Positions 7,179 through 14,923 of a stretch of DNA of 31,255 nt are shown piece after piece. Under the pieces are notes generated by a model. The model was not told where the DNA came from and made no database searches. It saw only the letters and a program-made list of their open reading frames with translations. Location of the stretch: assembly GCA_937969125.1 (NCBI GenBank), contig CALBVA010000299.1:1-31255 (forward strand), written 5' to 3'. How positions within the stretch are numbered: position 1 is the stretch's first letter; every line of letters begins with the position of its first letter. The position numbers and the translations under genes are program-made. Source of the stretch: an uncultured Verrucomicrobiales bacterium. Lineage in GTDB: Bacteria > Verrucomicrobiota > Verrucomicrobiia > Verrucomicrobiales > Akkermansiaceae.

Positions 7179-8219
7179 CTAAAGATTTTGCAACCCGGCA
7201 GTTTCGGGTTTCCCGAACGCGAGGTTAAAACTTTGTAAAGCCTGCCCAGCAGCTCCCTTGCCAAGATTATCCTCGGTGCTCTGCAGGATTAGCCGACCCG
7301 TGCGGGCATCGTGATGCCAGCCGATATCTAGGTAATTGGTCCCCGTGACATGCTTCGTATCCGGTGAGACTCCCGCGCCACGCAGTCGAACAAAGGGGCA
7401 TTTCTCATAAGCCGCCTGCAGAGATGCTCCGACGCGCTCGAAGTCCCCGGTCAGCTTCGCGAAGGTCGTGGTGCAGATCCCTGCTGTGACCGGAATGAGA
7501 TGCGGGACGAAGGAGATCGTAATCGGGCTGCCAGCAGCCTTCGTGAGTTCCTGCTCGATCTCCGATAGATGCCGGTGCCGTGGCAGACCGTAGGAGCTCA
7601 CACTCTCATTCACCTCCGCGAAGATCAGCTTGAGGTCCGCCTTGCGCCCCGCTCCGCTGACGCCGCTCATCGATGAAACCATGATAGAGTCATGCTCCAG
7701 TAATCCCTCCTTCAGCAGGGGGATGAGCGGCAGTATGATTGAGGTGGGATAACACCCGGGCGAAGCGATGAGACGGGCGGCTTTGATCGCCTCGCCGTGC
7801 ACCTCCGGGAGGCCAAAGACCGCCTCTTCCAGGAGTTCGGGAGCCGGATGGGGTTGATCGTAGAAGTCTTGATACACCGCTGCGTCCTCCAGACGAAAGT
7901 CCGCGCTGAGATCGATGACCTTCAGGCCCAGATCCAGAAGATCTTTAGCGAAGGGGGCGGCTGCCCCGTGAGGCAACGCCAGAAAAGCTACCTCCGCTCC
8001 GGCATCAGCCACGGCCTGCATGTCCGGTTCCATAAAGCAAATTTCCGTTCCCGGGTGCCCCTCAAAGCGCGGAAAAACCTCCGTCACCTTCCGGCCAGCA
8101 TTCGCCCGTGAAGTGATGGCCACTACCTCCGCTCCCGGGTGGCAAAAGATCAGGCGCAGCAGCTCTAGCCCGGTGTATCCGCTCGCTCCGATGATCGCGA
8201 CTTTGGTGACATTCGACAT
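7179..8219 (-). CDS. argC: N-acetyl-gamma-glutamyl-phosphate reductase
   Basis: 346 residues from ATG 8219, the usual ArgC length. It reduces N-acetyl-glutamyl phosphate to the semialdehyde with NADPH, the third step of arginine synthesis. The N-terminal dinucleotide-binding loop is GASGYTGLELLRL (residues 11-23). The catalytic Cys156 lies in SPGCYPTS, and SSMSGVSGAGRK and SFVPHLIPVTAGI are also family motifs. An in-frame ORF extends upstream to 8318, but this would add 33 residues of no family character (basic, Pro-rich) before the nucleotide-binding loop, so ATG 8219 is preferred. First gene of the argC-argJ pair. No argB, argD or argF is present nearby. Confidence 0.97.
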   Translation of the reverse strand: MSNVTKVAIIGASGYTGLELLRLIFCHPGAEVVAITSRANAGRKVTEVFPRFEGHPGTEICFMEPDMQAVADAGAEVAFLALPHGAAAPFAKDLLDLGLKVIDLSADFRLEDAAVYQDFYDQPHPAPELLEEAVFGLPEVHGEAIKAARLIASPGCYPTSIILPLIPLLKEGLLEHDSIMVSSMSGVSGAGRKADLKLIFAEVNESVSSYGLPRHRHLSEIEQELTKAAGSPITISFVPHLIPVTAGICTTTFAKLTGDFERVGASLQAAYEKCPFVRLRGAGVSPDTKHVTGTNYLDIGWHHDARTGRLILQSTEDNLGKGAAGQALQSFNLAFGKPETAGLQNL

Positions 8220-8314
8220 AAGAGGTCTTTTGAAATGCACAGAGCAGGGGGGCAAGCGCGGAGTGTGCTTCGTTTCATGGGGGACAAGGGCTGAAAAACG
8301 CCTTGCTAAGAACC

Positions 8315-9172
8315 TCACTTCGGCGAGGCCGGCGATTGGATCAGCAGGCAGCCTTCCAGGAGGGGTTGAAGGACGTGAATGAAATGCTGTCCTTGGTCAC
8401 GTAGTCGCTTCCCGAATCGCTGTTCCACCTGCATCAGTGCGTAGTCGAGGTCCGAGTGGACCAGAGCATTGGCGCGGCCGCGCACGCAGGCGATGAGGTA
8501 GCAATTCTCAGCCGAGTGGACGATCGCGGTCCGTTTATTGGGTAGTTCGGCGGAGGTTTCAATCTCACCCTCATCGTTCTTCAGCTCCTTCACCAGGCGG
8601 TCCAGATCATAGCGGATGCGGCGCGGAGTGGAGTGGCGTGAGGGATCGGAGCTGGCGTAGGAAATCAGGGTGTCGCTGTCATGTCGGAGGAGGAAAACCT
8701 CCTCTACCTGGTAGCGATGAGTTTTCTCGAAGACGATGTCATCATAGGTCCGGCTGGTCAGCAGAGCCCGCAGACGCCAGCAGATTCGGTCCATCACTCC
8801 AATCCGCTGGAAGTGATTCATGGTCTGCATTTGCTCGGCGATGGCCCGTCGCACGATGGCCCGGAGCATCGGCTCGACCGACTGATGGAGGCTCGCATTG
8901 CCCAGTCCGACAGCGGGCGAGGGTGGTTCCGTGGCAGGCGGAGTCACGGAGTCATCCGAGCTTTTATCGGGCTCGCTTCTCTCCACCACTTGCTCGTTTG
9001 CGGAGAGCTGGGGAAGTTTGCTGGCCTGGACCCCCTGCTGGGCTTGGGGCGTATCCGGCGCGGGCAGCTCTTTTCCCGAGAGAATCTCTGCAAGGCCTGG
9101 ACGCTCGGTTTGGGATCCGGACGCAGCCGATTGGGCGGGGATCTCAGAGGTGATGGGGCGGGCTAAGGACAT
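8315..9172 (-). CDS. Hypothetical protein with disordered N-terminus
   Basis: 285 residues; I do not recognise it. Residues 1-95 are low-complexity, rich in Ser, Pro, Glu and Gln, probably disordered. About 100-285 form a folded part: a helix (SLHQSVEPMLRAIVRRAIAEQM), then WRLRALLTSRTYDDIVFEKT, and a beta-rich end with TAIVHSAENCYLIACVRGRANALVHSDLDYALMQ split by turns, then EQRFGKRL. The last part recalls the small sensor-like modules near OmpA-type or GTPase-linked proteins in other phyla, but this is only an impression. No signal peptide, so cytosolic. It is divergent from the ECF sigma factor (168-base gap) and lies 95 bases upstream of argC on the same strand. Confidence 0.6.
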   Translation of the reverse strand: MSLARPITSEIPAQSAASGSQTERPGLAEILSGKELPAPDTPQAQQGVQASKLPQLSANEQVVERSEPDKSSDDSVTPPATEPPSPAVGLGNASLHQSVEPMLRAIVRRAIAEQMQTMNHFQRIGVMDRICWRLRALLTSRTYDDIVFEKTHRYQVEEVFLLRHDSDTLISYASSDPSRHSTPRRIRYDLDRLVKELKNDEGEIETSAELPNKRTAIVHSAENCYLIACVRGRANALVHSDLDYALMQVEQRFGKRLRDQGQHFIHVLQPLLEGCLLIQSPASPK

Positions 9173-9327
9173 GGGATGCGGACGAGATTAATCTTTTGAT
9201 CGGTTCTTAAAGATGGAGCATTTGCCGTCAGGAGGAAGTCAATATTTCACTCGTTCATCGGAGTGGGATCTGCTTGGCAATGTTTCCCGAAAAGTCAGGA
9301 AAGACTTCCCGCTGAAGGTGGGTTAAC

Positions 9328-9333
9328 TATACT
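9328..9333 (+). promoter_or_regulatory. Possible -10 box just before the sigma factor gene
   Basis: TATACT lies 7 bases before ATG 9341. If used, transcription would begin within about 2-3 bases of the ATG, giving a nearly leaderless mRNA. No good -35 box is visible, so the call is weak. The 9173-9340 gap holds no other feature I can support. Confidence 0.25.
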
Positions 9334-9340
9334 CACTACA

Positions 9341-10042
9341 ATGACTCGAAAAGGAACCGAGAACACCGACCCAGAGGAGGACGGAGAAGATCAGAAGCCA
9401 GAAAAAAAGGTCGATCTGACCAAAGGATACGCGAAGACGCGTAAGAGCCTGATCGCCCGCCTCGAAAACTGGGAGGATCAACGGACCTGGGATGAATTCT
9501 ACCAAACTTACTGGAAGCTCATTTACTCTGTTGGAATCAAGGCGGGCCTACGGCATGACGAAGCCTTCGATACGGTGCAGGAGACCATCCTCTCTATCGC
9601 AAAGCAGAGTAAGAAAAACCTCTACGACCCGAATCAGGGTTCTTTCAAGACCTGGCTCATGAACATGACCCGCTGGCGGATCAATGATCAGTTTCGCAAA
9701 CGGAAGAAGGATACCGCGATGCCCGGCGGAGGCTGGGAGGATGACCGGAAGACGGCCGTCATTGACCGCTTCGAGGATCCTAAGGGCGACCTCCTGGAGC
9801 GGATGTGGTCCGTCGAGTGGAAGAAGAATATCGCCGACATGGCACTCACCAAGGTGAAGGCGCAGGTCTCGCCAAAGCAGTATCAGATTTTCGATTACTA
9901 CGTGATCAAGCAGTGGGATGCTAAGAAGGTGCAGGACCACCTCGGGGTGAGCATGGCCCAGGTCTATCTCGCCAAGCATCGCGTCGGCTCGGTCCTGAAG
10001 AAAGAGCTCGTGAAGCTCGAGAAGGATGCAAAAAAAGATTAG
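9341..10042 (+). CDS. ECF-type RNA polymerase sigma factor
   Basis: 233 residues from ATG 9341. It would direct RNA polymerase to a specific promoter set. After a charged N-terminal tail (about 1-35), sigma region 2 lies at roughly 38-125 (WDEFYQTYWKLIYSVGIKAG, DEAFDTVQETILSIAKQ, GSFKTWLMNMTRWRINDQFR). A linker follows, and region 4 is about 165-220 (SPKQYQIFDYYVIKQW, VQDHLGVSMAQVYLAKHR, a helix-turn-helix). No anti-sigma gene is next to it; instead its stop overlaps the start of a membrane Ser/Thr kinase by 17 bases. Sigma-kinase pairs are known in planctomycetes and in Vibrio (ECF43-type EcfP with PknT), where phosphorylation activates the sigma factor, so a similar control is inferred. An in-frame start at 9263 exists but adds 26 residues without character. 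Confidence 0.9.
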   Translation: MTRKGTENTDPEEDGEDQKPEKKVDLTKGYAKTRKSLIARLENWEDQRTWDEFYQTYWKLIYSVGIKAGLRHDEAFDTVQETILSIAKQSKKNLYDPNQGSFKTWLMNMTRWRINDQFRKRKKDTAMPGGGWEDDRKTAVIDRFEDPKGDLLERMWSVEWKKNIADMALTKVKAQVSPKQYQIFDYYVIKQWDAKKVQDHLGVSMAQVYLAKHRVGSVLKKELVKLEKDAKKD

Positions 10043-12650
10043 GCCAGACCCATTAATTCCAGATCATGAGGTTCTCCGCAAGATTGGTGGAGGTGCCTAT
10101 GGCGAGGTTTGGCTGGCCCGTGGTGTGACCGGCGCATTGCGGGCGGTGAAGATCGTTTATCGGGAGGATTTCTCGGATGAGCGAACCTTCGAGCGGGAGT
10201 TCGAAGGTATTCTTCGCTTTGAACCGATCTCCCGGGACCACCGGGGCTTTGTCAATATCCTCCACGTCGGGCGCAGCGATGAGGGTTCGGCTTTTTATTA
10301 CTACGTCATGGAGTTGGGTGATGACGCCTACTCCGCCGGCGAGGTGAATGCGGTGGAATACGAGCCGCGCACCCTCCGCACCGATATGAAGCGGGCGGAC
10401 GGTGCGCCGCTTGATACGAAGTTCTGCGTTGAGACCGGTCGCCGCCTCGCTGAGGCTTTAGCCTCTCTGCACGAACGCGGGTTGACCCACCGCGATGTGA
10501 AGCCGTCCAATGTTATTTTCGTGGAGGGCAAGGCGAAGCTGGCGGACATCGGGCTCGTCGCGGCGAAAGATCAAAGGACCTTTGTTGGTACGGAAGGTTT
10601 CGTGCCTCCAGAAGGGCCTGGCTCTGAGCAGGCTGATATTTATGGCCTGGGGAAAGTCCTCTATGAGATGGCCTCCGGGATGGACCGGCTCCAGTTCCCG
10701 GAGCTTCCCGAGGACGGGCCGGGAGACGATTCGCGGAAGCAATGGATCCGCTTGAATCGTGTCATCTGTGACATTTGCGAGCCCCGAATTTCAAAGCGCA
10801 AGATCCAGACCGGGGAGGAATTGGCCATTGCTCTGGCCAGGTTGGAGGAGGGGAAGGCCGTCGCAAAAAAAATCCCCGCATCCGCCAAGGTCGCATTGGG
10901 AGTTCTTGCTCTTTTTCTTCTCTTTCTCACCCAAATTTGGGTCGAGAACTCTTGGGGGACCTATGTTATCGAGGGGAAACGCGAGCCTCTGCCGCCGAGT
11001 TTTGTCACCGTGCGTATCCTCAGTGATGCCGAGGGGGCACGGGTTCTTAATATGGACCGTGTTCTTCTCGATTACATCCCGGCCACGTTGCCGAACCAGG
11101 AGGTCGGGACCCAGCTGGAGGTCATTCTACGAGCCGATGGCTATCGCGAACTCTTCATTTCCGAGGAAGTCCGGGACGATGGTGATGGGACCCAGGTGAT
11201 GCTGATCTCGCGGGAGATGGAGCTCTTTTCCCCGCCCGTGGAGGACGAGCCGTGGACCGATGCTCTCGGCAACACCTACTTCCCGGAAGGTCCGCGACAC
11301 AAGGGGGTGAACCATGTCACCCTGGAGAATTGGAAGGAATTCCAGGAGGATACCGGCCAGAAAGACCTCAAGCCCATCTCCTACGAATACAGCGAGCAGA
11401 CCATCGTCTCGGTTTCCGAGGACTGGGCGAACCAGTATGCCGAGTGGCTCATGGAGAAATGTATCAATGAGGGATACTTCGAAGAAGACATCGGCGAAGA
11501 GGGTGAGGCGGACGAGGAAAGTCGTGAAATCGTGGCGGATTACGATCGCACCTTCCCGCTCAATCGGCTTCCGAAAAAGGCCCGCGCGAACGGGAAGGTC
11601 CTCTATCCCTTCACTTGTCTGGTCCGCCCGATTCCCTTCGGCATCATTACGGTGGAATCTTACCCAGAAGGCGCAGTGCTTTATCTCAAAGACATCCCTG
11701 TCGGCGAAACACCCTGGAGTGGTCGCTACCGGCCGGGATCGATCGACTACACCTTGGAACTTGCGGGATACCGCCCGGTGAAAAGCAGCATATCACTCAC
11801 CGCCGGAGGGCACGCCAGTGTCTCTAAGCAGCTGGAGCCCAACAAAAGTGTGGTCCCTGGTAAGCTTTGGTCGAACAGCCTCGGCATGAACATGGTCCCC
11901 ATCGGGGCGGACGAGGATCTCATGGTGGCTTCATGGGAGACCCGAAGTGTCGATTACCGCCGCTACCTTAAGAACGCGAAGCTGGAAGTGGGGGAGGTCA
12001 TTCTCAGCGATGATCCCAATGTTCCTGTGACCGGCGTGACGAGGGAGGATTGTGAAAAGTTTTGCGAATGGCTCACCCTCTACGAGAGGGGTGATCGCAT
12101 TACGAAGGAATACCGTTACCGGCTGCCCACCGATGAGGAGTGGAGCCAGTTCGTCAACCTGGTGGAACTCGGAGCGACGCCGGAATCACGAGAGAGGGAA
12201 ACGGACAATGCCGATAAGTTTCCGTGGGGAAAAGAATGGCCGCCACCGAGCGGTGCCGGGAATTATGCCGATGCCTCACGCGCTGAGGATGCGTCATCCG
12301 AAGTGACCATCGGTGATTATGAGGATGGCTTCGCTGCCCTGGCACCCGTCGGTCAATTCACCCCGATTCGGGCCGGCGGGGAAGATCAGGACTGGAACAT
12401 CTATGACCTCGGCGGGAACGTGTGGGAGTGGGTCGCTGATAACTACAAGGAGCTTGGCACCCTGCGGGGAGGGGCCTGGAATACCCACAATCAGTCAAAT
12501 CTCGAGTCGCGCCATCGGCGCCCGCAGGCTGCGACCTCGCGGCAGGACTTTATTGGCTTCCGCGTGGTGCTCGTTAAGGAACCGGAGCTCGCGGTGGAAG
12601 AAGATCAGGAAGAATCCGAAAAAGAAGACAATGGTGGAGATCCAAATTAA
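10026..12650 (+). CDS. Membrane Ser/Thr protein kinase with PEGA and FGE-like (SUMF1) domains
   Basis: 874 residues. Kinase domain about 14-275: Gly loop GGGAYGEVWLA (21-31), VKIV with Lys42, HRDVKPSN with Asp157, and DIG (174-176) in place of DFG. A membrane helix lies at about 288-304. Outside the membrane: a PEGA-like segment (325-395), a region of about 410-535 that looks like a worn partial FGE fold (SVSEDWANQYAEWLMEK), a clear PEGA repeat (538-605: ITVESYPEGAVLYLKDIPVGETP), and an FGE/SUMF1-like domain (613-850: NSLGMNMVPIG, CEKFCEWLTLYER, YRLPTDEEW, DLGGNVWEWV, LRGGAWN, GFRVV). The external part probably binds a ligand or polymer; catalytic FGE activity is doubtful. It overlaps both neighbours in a sigma-kinase-osmC operon and probably signals to the sigma factor. 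Confidence 0.9.
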   Translation: MQKKIRPDPLIPDHEVLRKIGGGAYGEVWLARGVTGALRAVKIVYREDFSDERTFEREFEGILRFEPISRDHRGFVNILHVGRSDEGSAFYYYVMELGDDAYSAGEVNAVEYEPRTLRTDMKRADGAPLDTKFCVETGRRLAEALASLHERGLTHRDVKPSNVIFVEGKAKLADIGLVAAKDQRTFVGTEGFVPPEGPGSEQADIYGLGKVLYEMASGMDRLQFPELPEDGPGDDSRKQWIRLNRVICDICEPRISKRKIQTGEELAIALARLEEGKAVAKKIPASAKVALGVLALFLLFLTQIWVENSWGTYVIEGKREPLPPSFVTVRILSDAEGARVLNMDRVLLDYIPATLPNQEVGTQLEVILRADGYRELFISEEVRDDGDGTQVMLISREMELFSPPVEDEPWTDALGNTYFPEGPRHKGVNHVTLENWKEFQEDTGQKDLKPISYEYSEQTIVSVSEDWANQYAEWLMEKCINEGYFEEDIGEEGEADEESREIVADYDRTFPLNRLPKKARANGKVLYPFTCLVRPIPFGIITVESYPEGAVLYLKDIPVGETPWSGRYRPGSIDYTLELAGYRPVKSSISLTAGGHASVSKQLEPNKSVVPGKLWSNSLGMNMVPIGADEDLMVASWETRSVDYRRYLKNAKLEVGEVILSDDPNVPVTGVTREDCEKFCEWLTLYERGDRITKEYRYRLPTDEEWSQFVNLVELGATPESRERETDNADKFPWGKEWPPPSGAGNYADASRAEDASSEVTIGDYEDGFAALAPVGQFTPIRAGGEDQDWNIYDLGGNVWEWVADNYKELGTLRGGAWNTHNQSNLESRHRRPQAATSRQDFIGFRVVLVKEPELAVEEDQEESEKEDNGGDPN

Positions 12651-13041
12651 TTACGAAGGGCAGCTGCGCTGCGCTGCGGTGCACGGTCCGTCCGGCACTC
12701 GACTCGAGACCGATGCACCGGTCGATAATCACGGACTGGGCGAGAGCTTTTCTCCCACTGATTTGGTGGCGACTGCTCTCGGGAGCTGTATGGCGACCAT
12801 CATGGGAATCGTTGCCCGTAAGGAGGAAATCGACCTCGCCGGGATGAAAATCACGGTGGGTAAGGAGATGTCAGCCGATCTTCCGCGCCGCATCTCCCGG
12901 CTTACGGTGGCATTTGAGGTGCCGATTCCGGAAGATCACCCCGGCTGCGAACTTCTGAAAAACGCCGCCCTGACCTGTCCGGTCAGCCACAGCATTCACT
13001 CTGAGATTGAGGTCGATCTCAGTTGGAGTTGGACTGCTTGA
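12631..13041 (+). CDS. OsmC/Ohr family peroxidase-like protein
   Basis: 136 residues from ATG 12631, which lies 20 bases inside the end of the kinase gene. OsmC-fold proteins reduce organic hydroperoxides with two Cys. Both are present: TALGSCMATIMGI (about Cys52) and ALTCPVSHSIHSE (about Cys115), together with the family phrase GESFSPTDLVATALGSC. Length is normal for the group (about 135-145). A larger ORF in the same frame starting at 12313 runs through the kinase gene and is not real upstream of 12631. Third gene of the sigma-kinase-osmC operon, which suggests the signalling system is tied to oxidative or envelope stress. It converges with hpf, with a terminator between them. Confidence 0.92.
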   Translation: MVEIQINYEGQLRCAAVHGPSGTRLETDAPVDNHGLGESFSPTDLVATALGSCMATIMGIVARKEEIDLAGMKITVGKEMSADLPRRISRLTVAFEVPIPEDHPGCELLKNAALTCPVSHSIHSEIEVDLSWSWTA

Positions 13042-13043
13042 TT

Positions 13044-13080
13044 AAAAAATGCCGCCCACAGGATTCCTGCGGGCGGCATT
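13044..13080 (-). terminator. Intrinsic terminator of hpf, between convergent osmC and hpf
   Basis: Arms 13048-13057 and 13071-13080 (AATGCCGCCC / GGGCGGCATT) form a perfect 10-bp stem, with further pairs in the loop after one mismatch. On the minus strand the stem is followed by a T run (the A tract at 13044-13049), so it best serves hpf. It may also slow transcripts of the osmC operon from the other side. Confidence 0.85.
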
Positions 13081-13097
13081 GGAAAAAAGGAGAGTGA

Positions 13098-13697
13098 TCA
13101 GGTCGGCATATCGACCATTCCGTAATCGCCGTCCGGTTTCCGCCACACCACGGAGGTGACGTCACGGCGGGCGTTCTTAAAAATCACGAAAGGCCGCTCG
13201 GTAAGATCCAACTCAATGACCGCATCTTCCTTGTAGAGTTTACGGAGACTGAAGGACTCCTTGTGAACGAAGAAAGGCTCCGGCTCGGCGGTGGCCTCGG
13301 TGACTTCATCAGGGAGCTTATCCAGGAAGTCGGCGCGGTAGTTTCGCTCGTCGAGGTAGCGGATGCTCTCCTCCTTGCGGTCTCTCCGCTTGAGGAGGCG
13401 GGTTTTGTGCTTGCGCATCCGACGCGCGATTTTGTCGATGGTAAAGTCGATGCTTTTATACATGTCCTCAGTCTCGGAAGAGGCATCGATCACGATGTGG
13501 TTCGCGCAAAAAAGAATGATCTCGGCCTTGTGCCGACGGTCTCCTTCGACGTCGAGGATCGCCTTAGCCTCGATGATGCGCGGGTAGTCTAAATGAATGT
13601 TGCTGATCTTCTCCATCGCATATTGGCGGAGGGAATCAGTCACATCTTCGTGACGCACGGTCACGGTAATATCGGGGTTTACATTTCTGGTCTGCAT
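13098..13697 (-). CDS. hpf: Long-form ribosome hibernation-promoting factor
   Basis: 199 residues, long HPF type. It binds the small ribosomal subunit when growth slows and pairs 70S ribosomes into 100S dimers. Residues 1-110 are the S30AE/YfiA domain (ITVTVRHEDVTDSLRQYAMEK, IEAKAILDVEG, IVIDASSETEDMYKSIDFTIDKI). A charged linker follows (RMRKHKTRLLKRRDRKEE, then a variable part). The C-terminal dimerisation domain at about 145-199 shows ESFSLRKLYKEDAVIELDL, FVIFKNARR and VVWRKPDGDYGMVDM. Its leader contains a small palindrome (13708-13722) and its terminator is clear. It is separated by 83 bases from the upstream toroid gene, so it may have its own promoter. Confidence 0.95.
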   Translation of the reverse strand: MQTRNVNPDITVTVRHEDVTDSLRQYAMEKISNIHLDYPRIIEAKAILDVEGDRRHKAEIILFCANHIVIDASSETEDMYKSIDFTIDKIARRMRKHKTRLLKRRDRKEESIRYLDERNYRADFLDKLPDEVTEATAEPEPFFVHKESFSLRKLYKEDAVIELDLTERPFVIFKNARRDVTSVVWRKPDGDYGMVDMPT

Positions 13698-13707
13698 AAT
13701 GAGTTCC

Positions 13708-13722
13708 GGTAAAAAATTTACC
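13708..13722 (-). promoter_or_regulatory. A/T-rich palindrome in the hpf leader
   Basis: GGTAAA-AAA-TTTACC is a perfect 6-bp inverted repeat whose near edge is 11 bases upstream of the hpf ATG. It is nested in a second pair, AATGAG (13698-13703) with CTCATT (13727-13732). It could be an operator, or a weak leader hairpin masking the ribosome site. No experiment or known motif supports a function. Confidence 0.3.
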
Positions 13723-13780
13723 TTACCTCATTGATAGCAGGTGGGATGAAATGCCGCCACATCTTTCGGGCAAAATCGAC

Positions 13781-14923
13781 CTATCGTAAAGATGCGTGAA
13801 TTTGCTGCAGAGTCATCACAGCGTAGCTCGTGACGAGGATGGGATCATTCTCCATCCAACGTGAGGCGATGTCATTGACCCAGGATCCGTCCTCACGCTG
13901 GGCATTGATGATCTTCGCGGCGAGTTCGGGACGCCACTGTACTGCTAAGCCGTTCTTGCCTTTGAGTTCTGGGATGTCTGCGGCTACGAGGCTCTTGGCC
14001 ATCGCGTGATAGTAGTAATATAGCCCCTGACCGCCGAGACCGGGGTTTTCCTTGAGCGTGTAGTTATCGCTGATCCATTTCACGACCGCCTTGACACGGG
14101 GGTCATTGGCATCGAGGTCGGCATAGACGAGAGAGAGAAGTCCGGCGTAGCTCATGGAGCCGTATCCCCGTAGCGCGACGCGGCCGGTCTTGCTATCGAC
14201 CGCTTCGCCGGCCTTCGAGTTCCCGGGGTAGTAAACGAAGCTGCCATCGTCTCCGGAATTCTCGGTTTTGTTCGTCTCCCGCAGATTCTGGCAGCGGCTC
14301 ACGAAGGCTAGGGCAGCACCCCAATCGAGCTCCTGCACCTTCTTTTCGCCATTGTCCGTGGCGAGCGCGCGGGTGTGATAGAGTGCTTCCAGAGCGAGGT
14401 GCGTATTGGATAGGTCAGAGTGCGCGTAGGTCCCGCCGTAGCCGATTCCTCCGTCGAATTCCGTGTCATCGGCCCCTTTGATTCCCCAGTCGGTCTGTTG
14501 GTTGATGAGAAAGTTGCGCGCCTTGATGAGGGTGGGCTTGTATTTCTGCGGGTCGGCAGCGTAGAGCGCCATGATCGCGGAGGAGGTGCAATAGGTTGCC
14601 ATCCCTTTTCCGTAGATCCCGCCATCAGCCTTCTGTTGTTTGACGAGCCAATCGAGCCCGCGTGTGATCGGTTCGGGAGTTGGCTTCTTCGGATCGAGGG
14701 CCGGATCCATGATGAGGCAGCGTAGCGCGTAGGCGGTGAAAGCAGGAAAGATTGGTTCACCCCAGTAGCCATCCTGATGCTGTTGGCTTATGAGGAATTT
14801 GTTCCCTTTCTGAATGGTCTGTTGCATCTCCAGCTTCACAGAGAGATGCTTTTGCTCTTTGGCTTGTGCTCCCGCTCCTAAAAGCGAGGCGGCGAAAACG
14901 GCGACGGTAAAAAGGGTCTTCAT
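13781..14923 (-). CDS. Secreted alpha/alpha-toroid protein (prenyltransferase / squalene-oxidase repeat)
   Basis: 380 residues from ATG 14923, beginning with a signal peptide (MKTLFTVAVFAASLLGAGAQA). The rest is built of repeats seen in squalene-hopene cyclase and prenyltransferase beta folds: GNKFLISQQHQDGYWGEP, GLDWLVKQQKADGGIYGKG, ARNFLINQQTDWGIKGADDT, and a last REDGSWVNDIASRWMENDP. The cyclase DxDD motif is not seen and the protein is exported, so it is unlikely to be a true terpene cyclase. Such exported repeat proteins are common in Planctomycetes and Verrucomicrobia and have unknown roles. ATG 14923 overlaps the TGA of the YdjY-like gene (ATGA), so translation is coupled. An in-frame start at 15001 adds a His/Pro-rich leader and is rejected. 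Confidence 0.87.
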   Translation of the reverse strand: MKTLFTVAVFAASLLGAGAQAKEQKHLSVKLEMQQTIQKGNKFLISQQHQDGYWGEPIFPAFTAYALRCLIMDPALDPKKPTPEPITRGLDWLVKQQKADGGIYGKGMATYCTSSAIMALYAADPQKYKPTLIKARNFLINQQTDWGIKGADDTEFDGGIGYGGTYAHSDLSNTHLALEALYHTRALATDNGEKKVQELDWGAALAFVSRCQNLRETNKTENSGDDGSFVYYPGNSKAGEAVDSKTGRVALRGYGSMSYAGLLSLVYADLDANDPRVKAVVKWISDNYTLKENPGLGGQGLYYYYHAMAKSLVAADIPELKGKNGLAVQWRPELAAKIINAQREDGSWVNDIASRWMENDPILVTSYAVMTLQQIHASLR

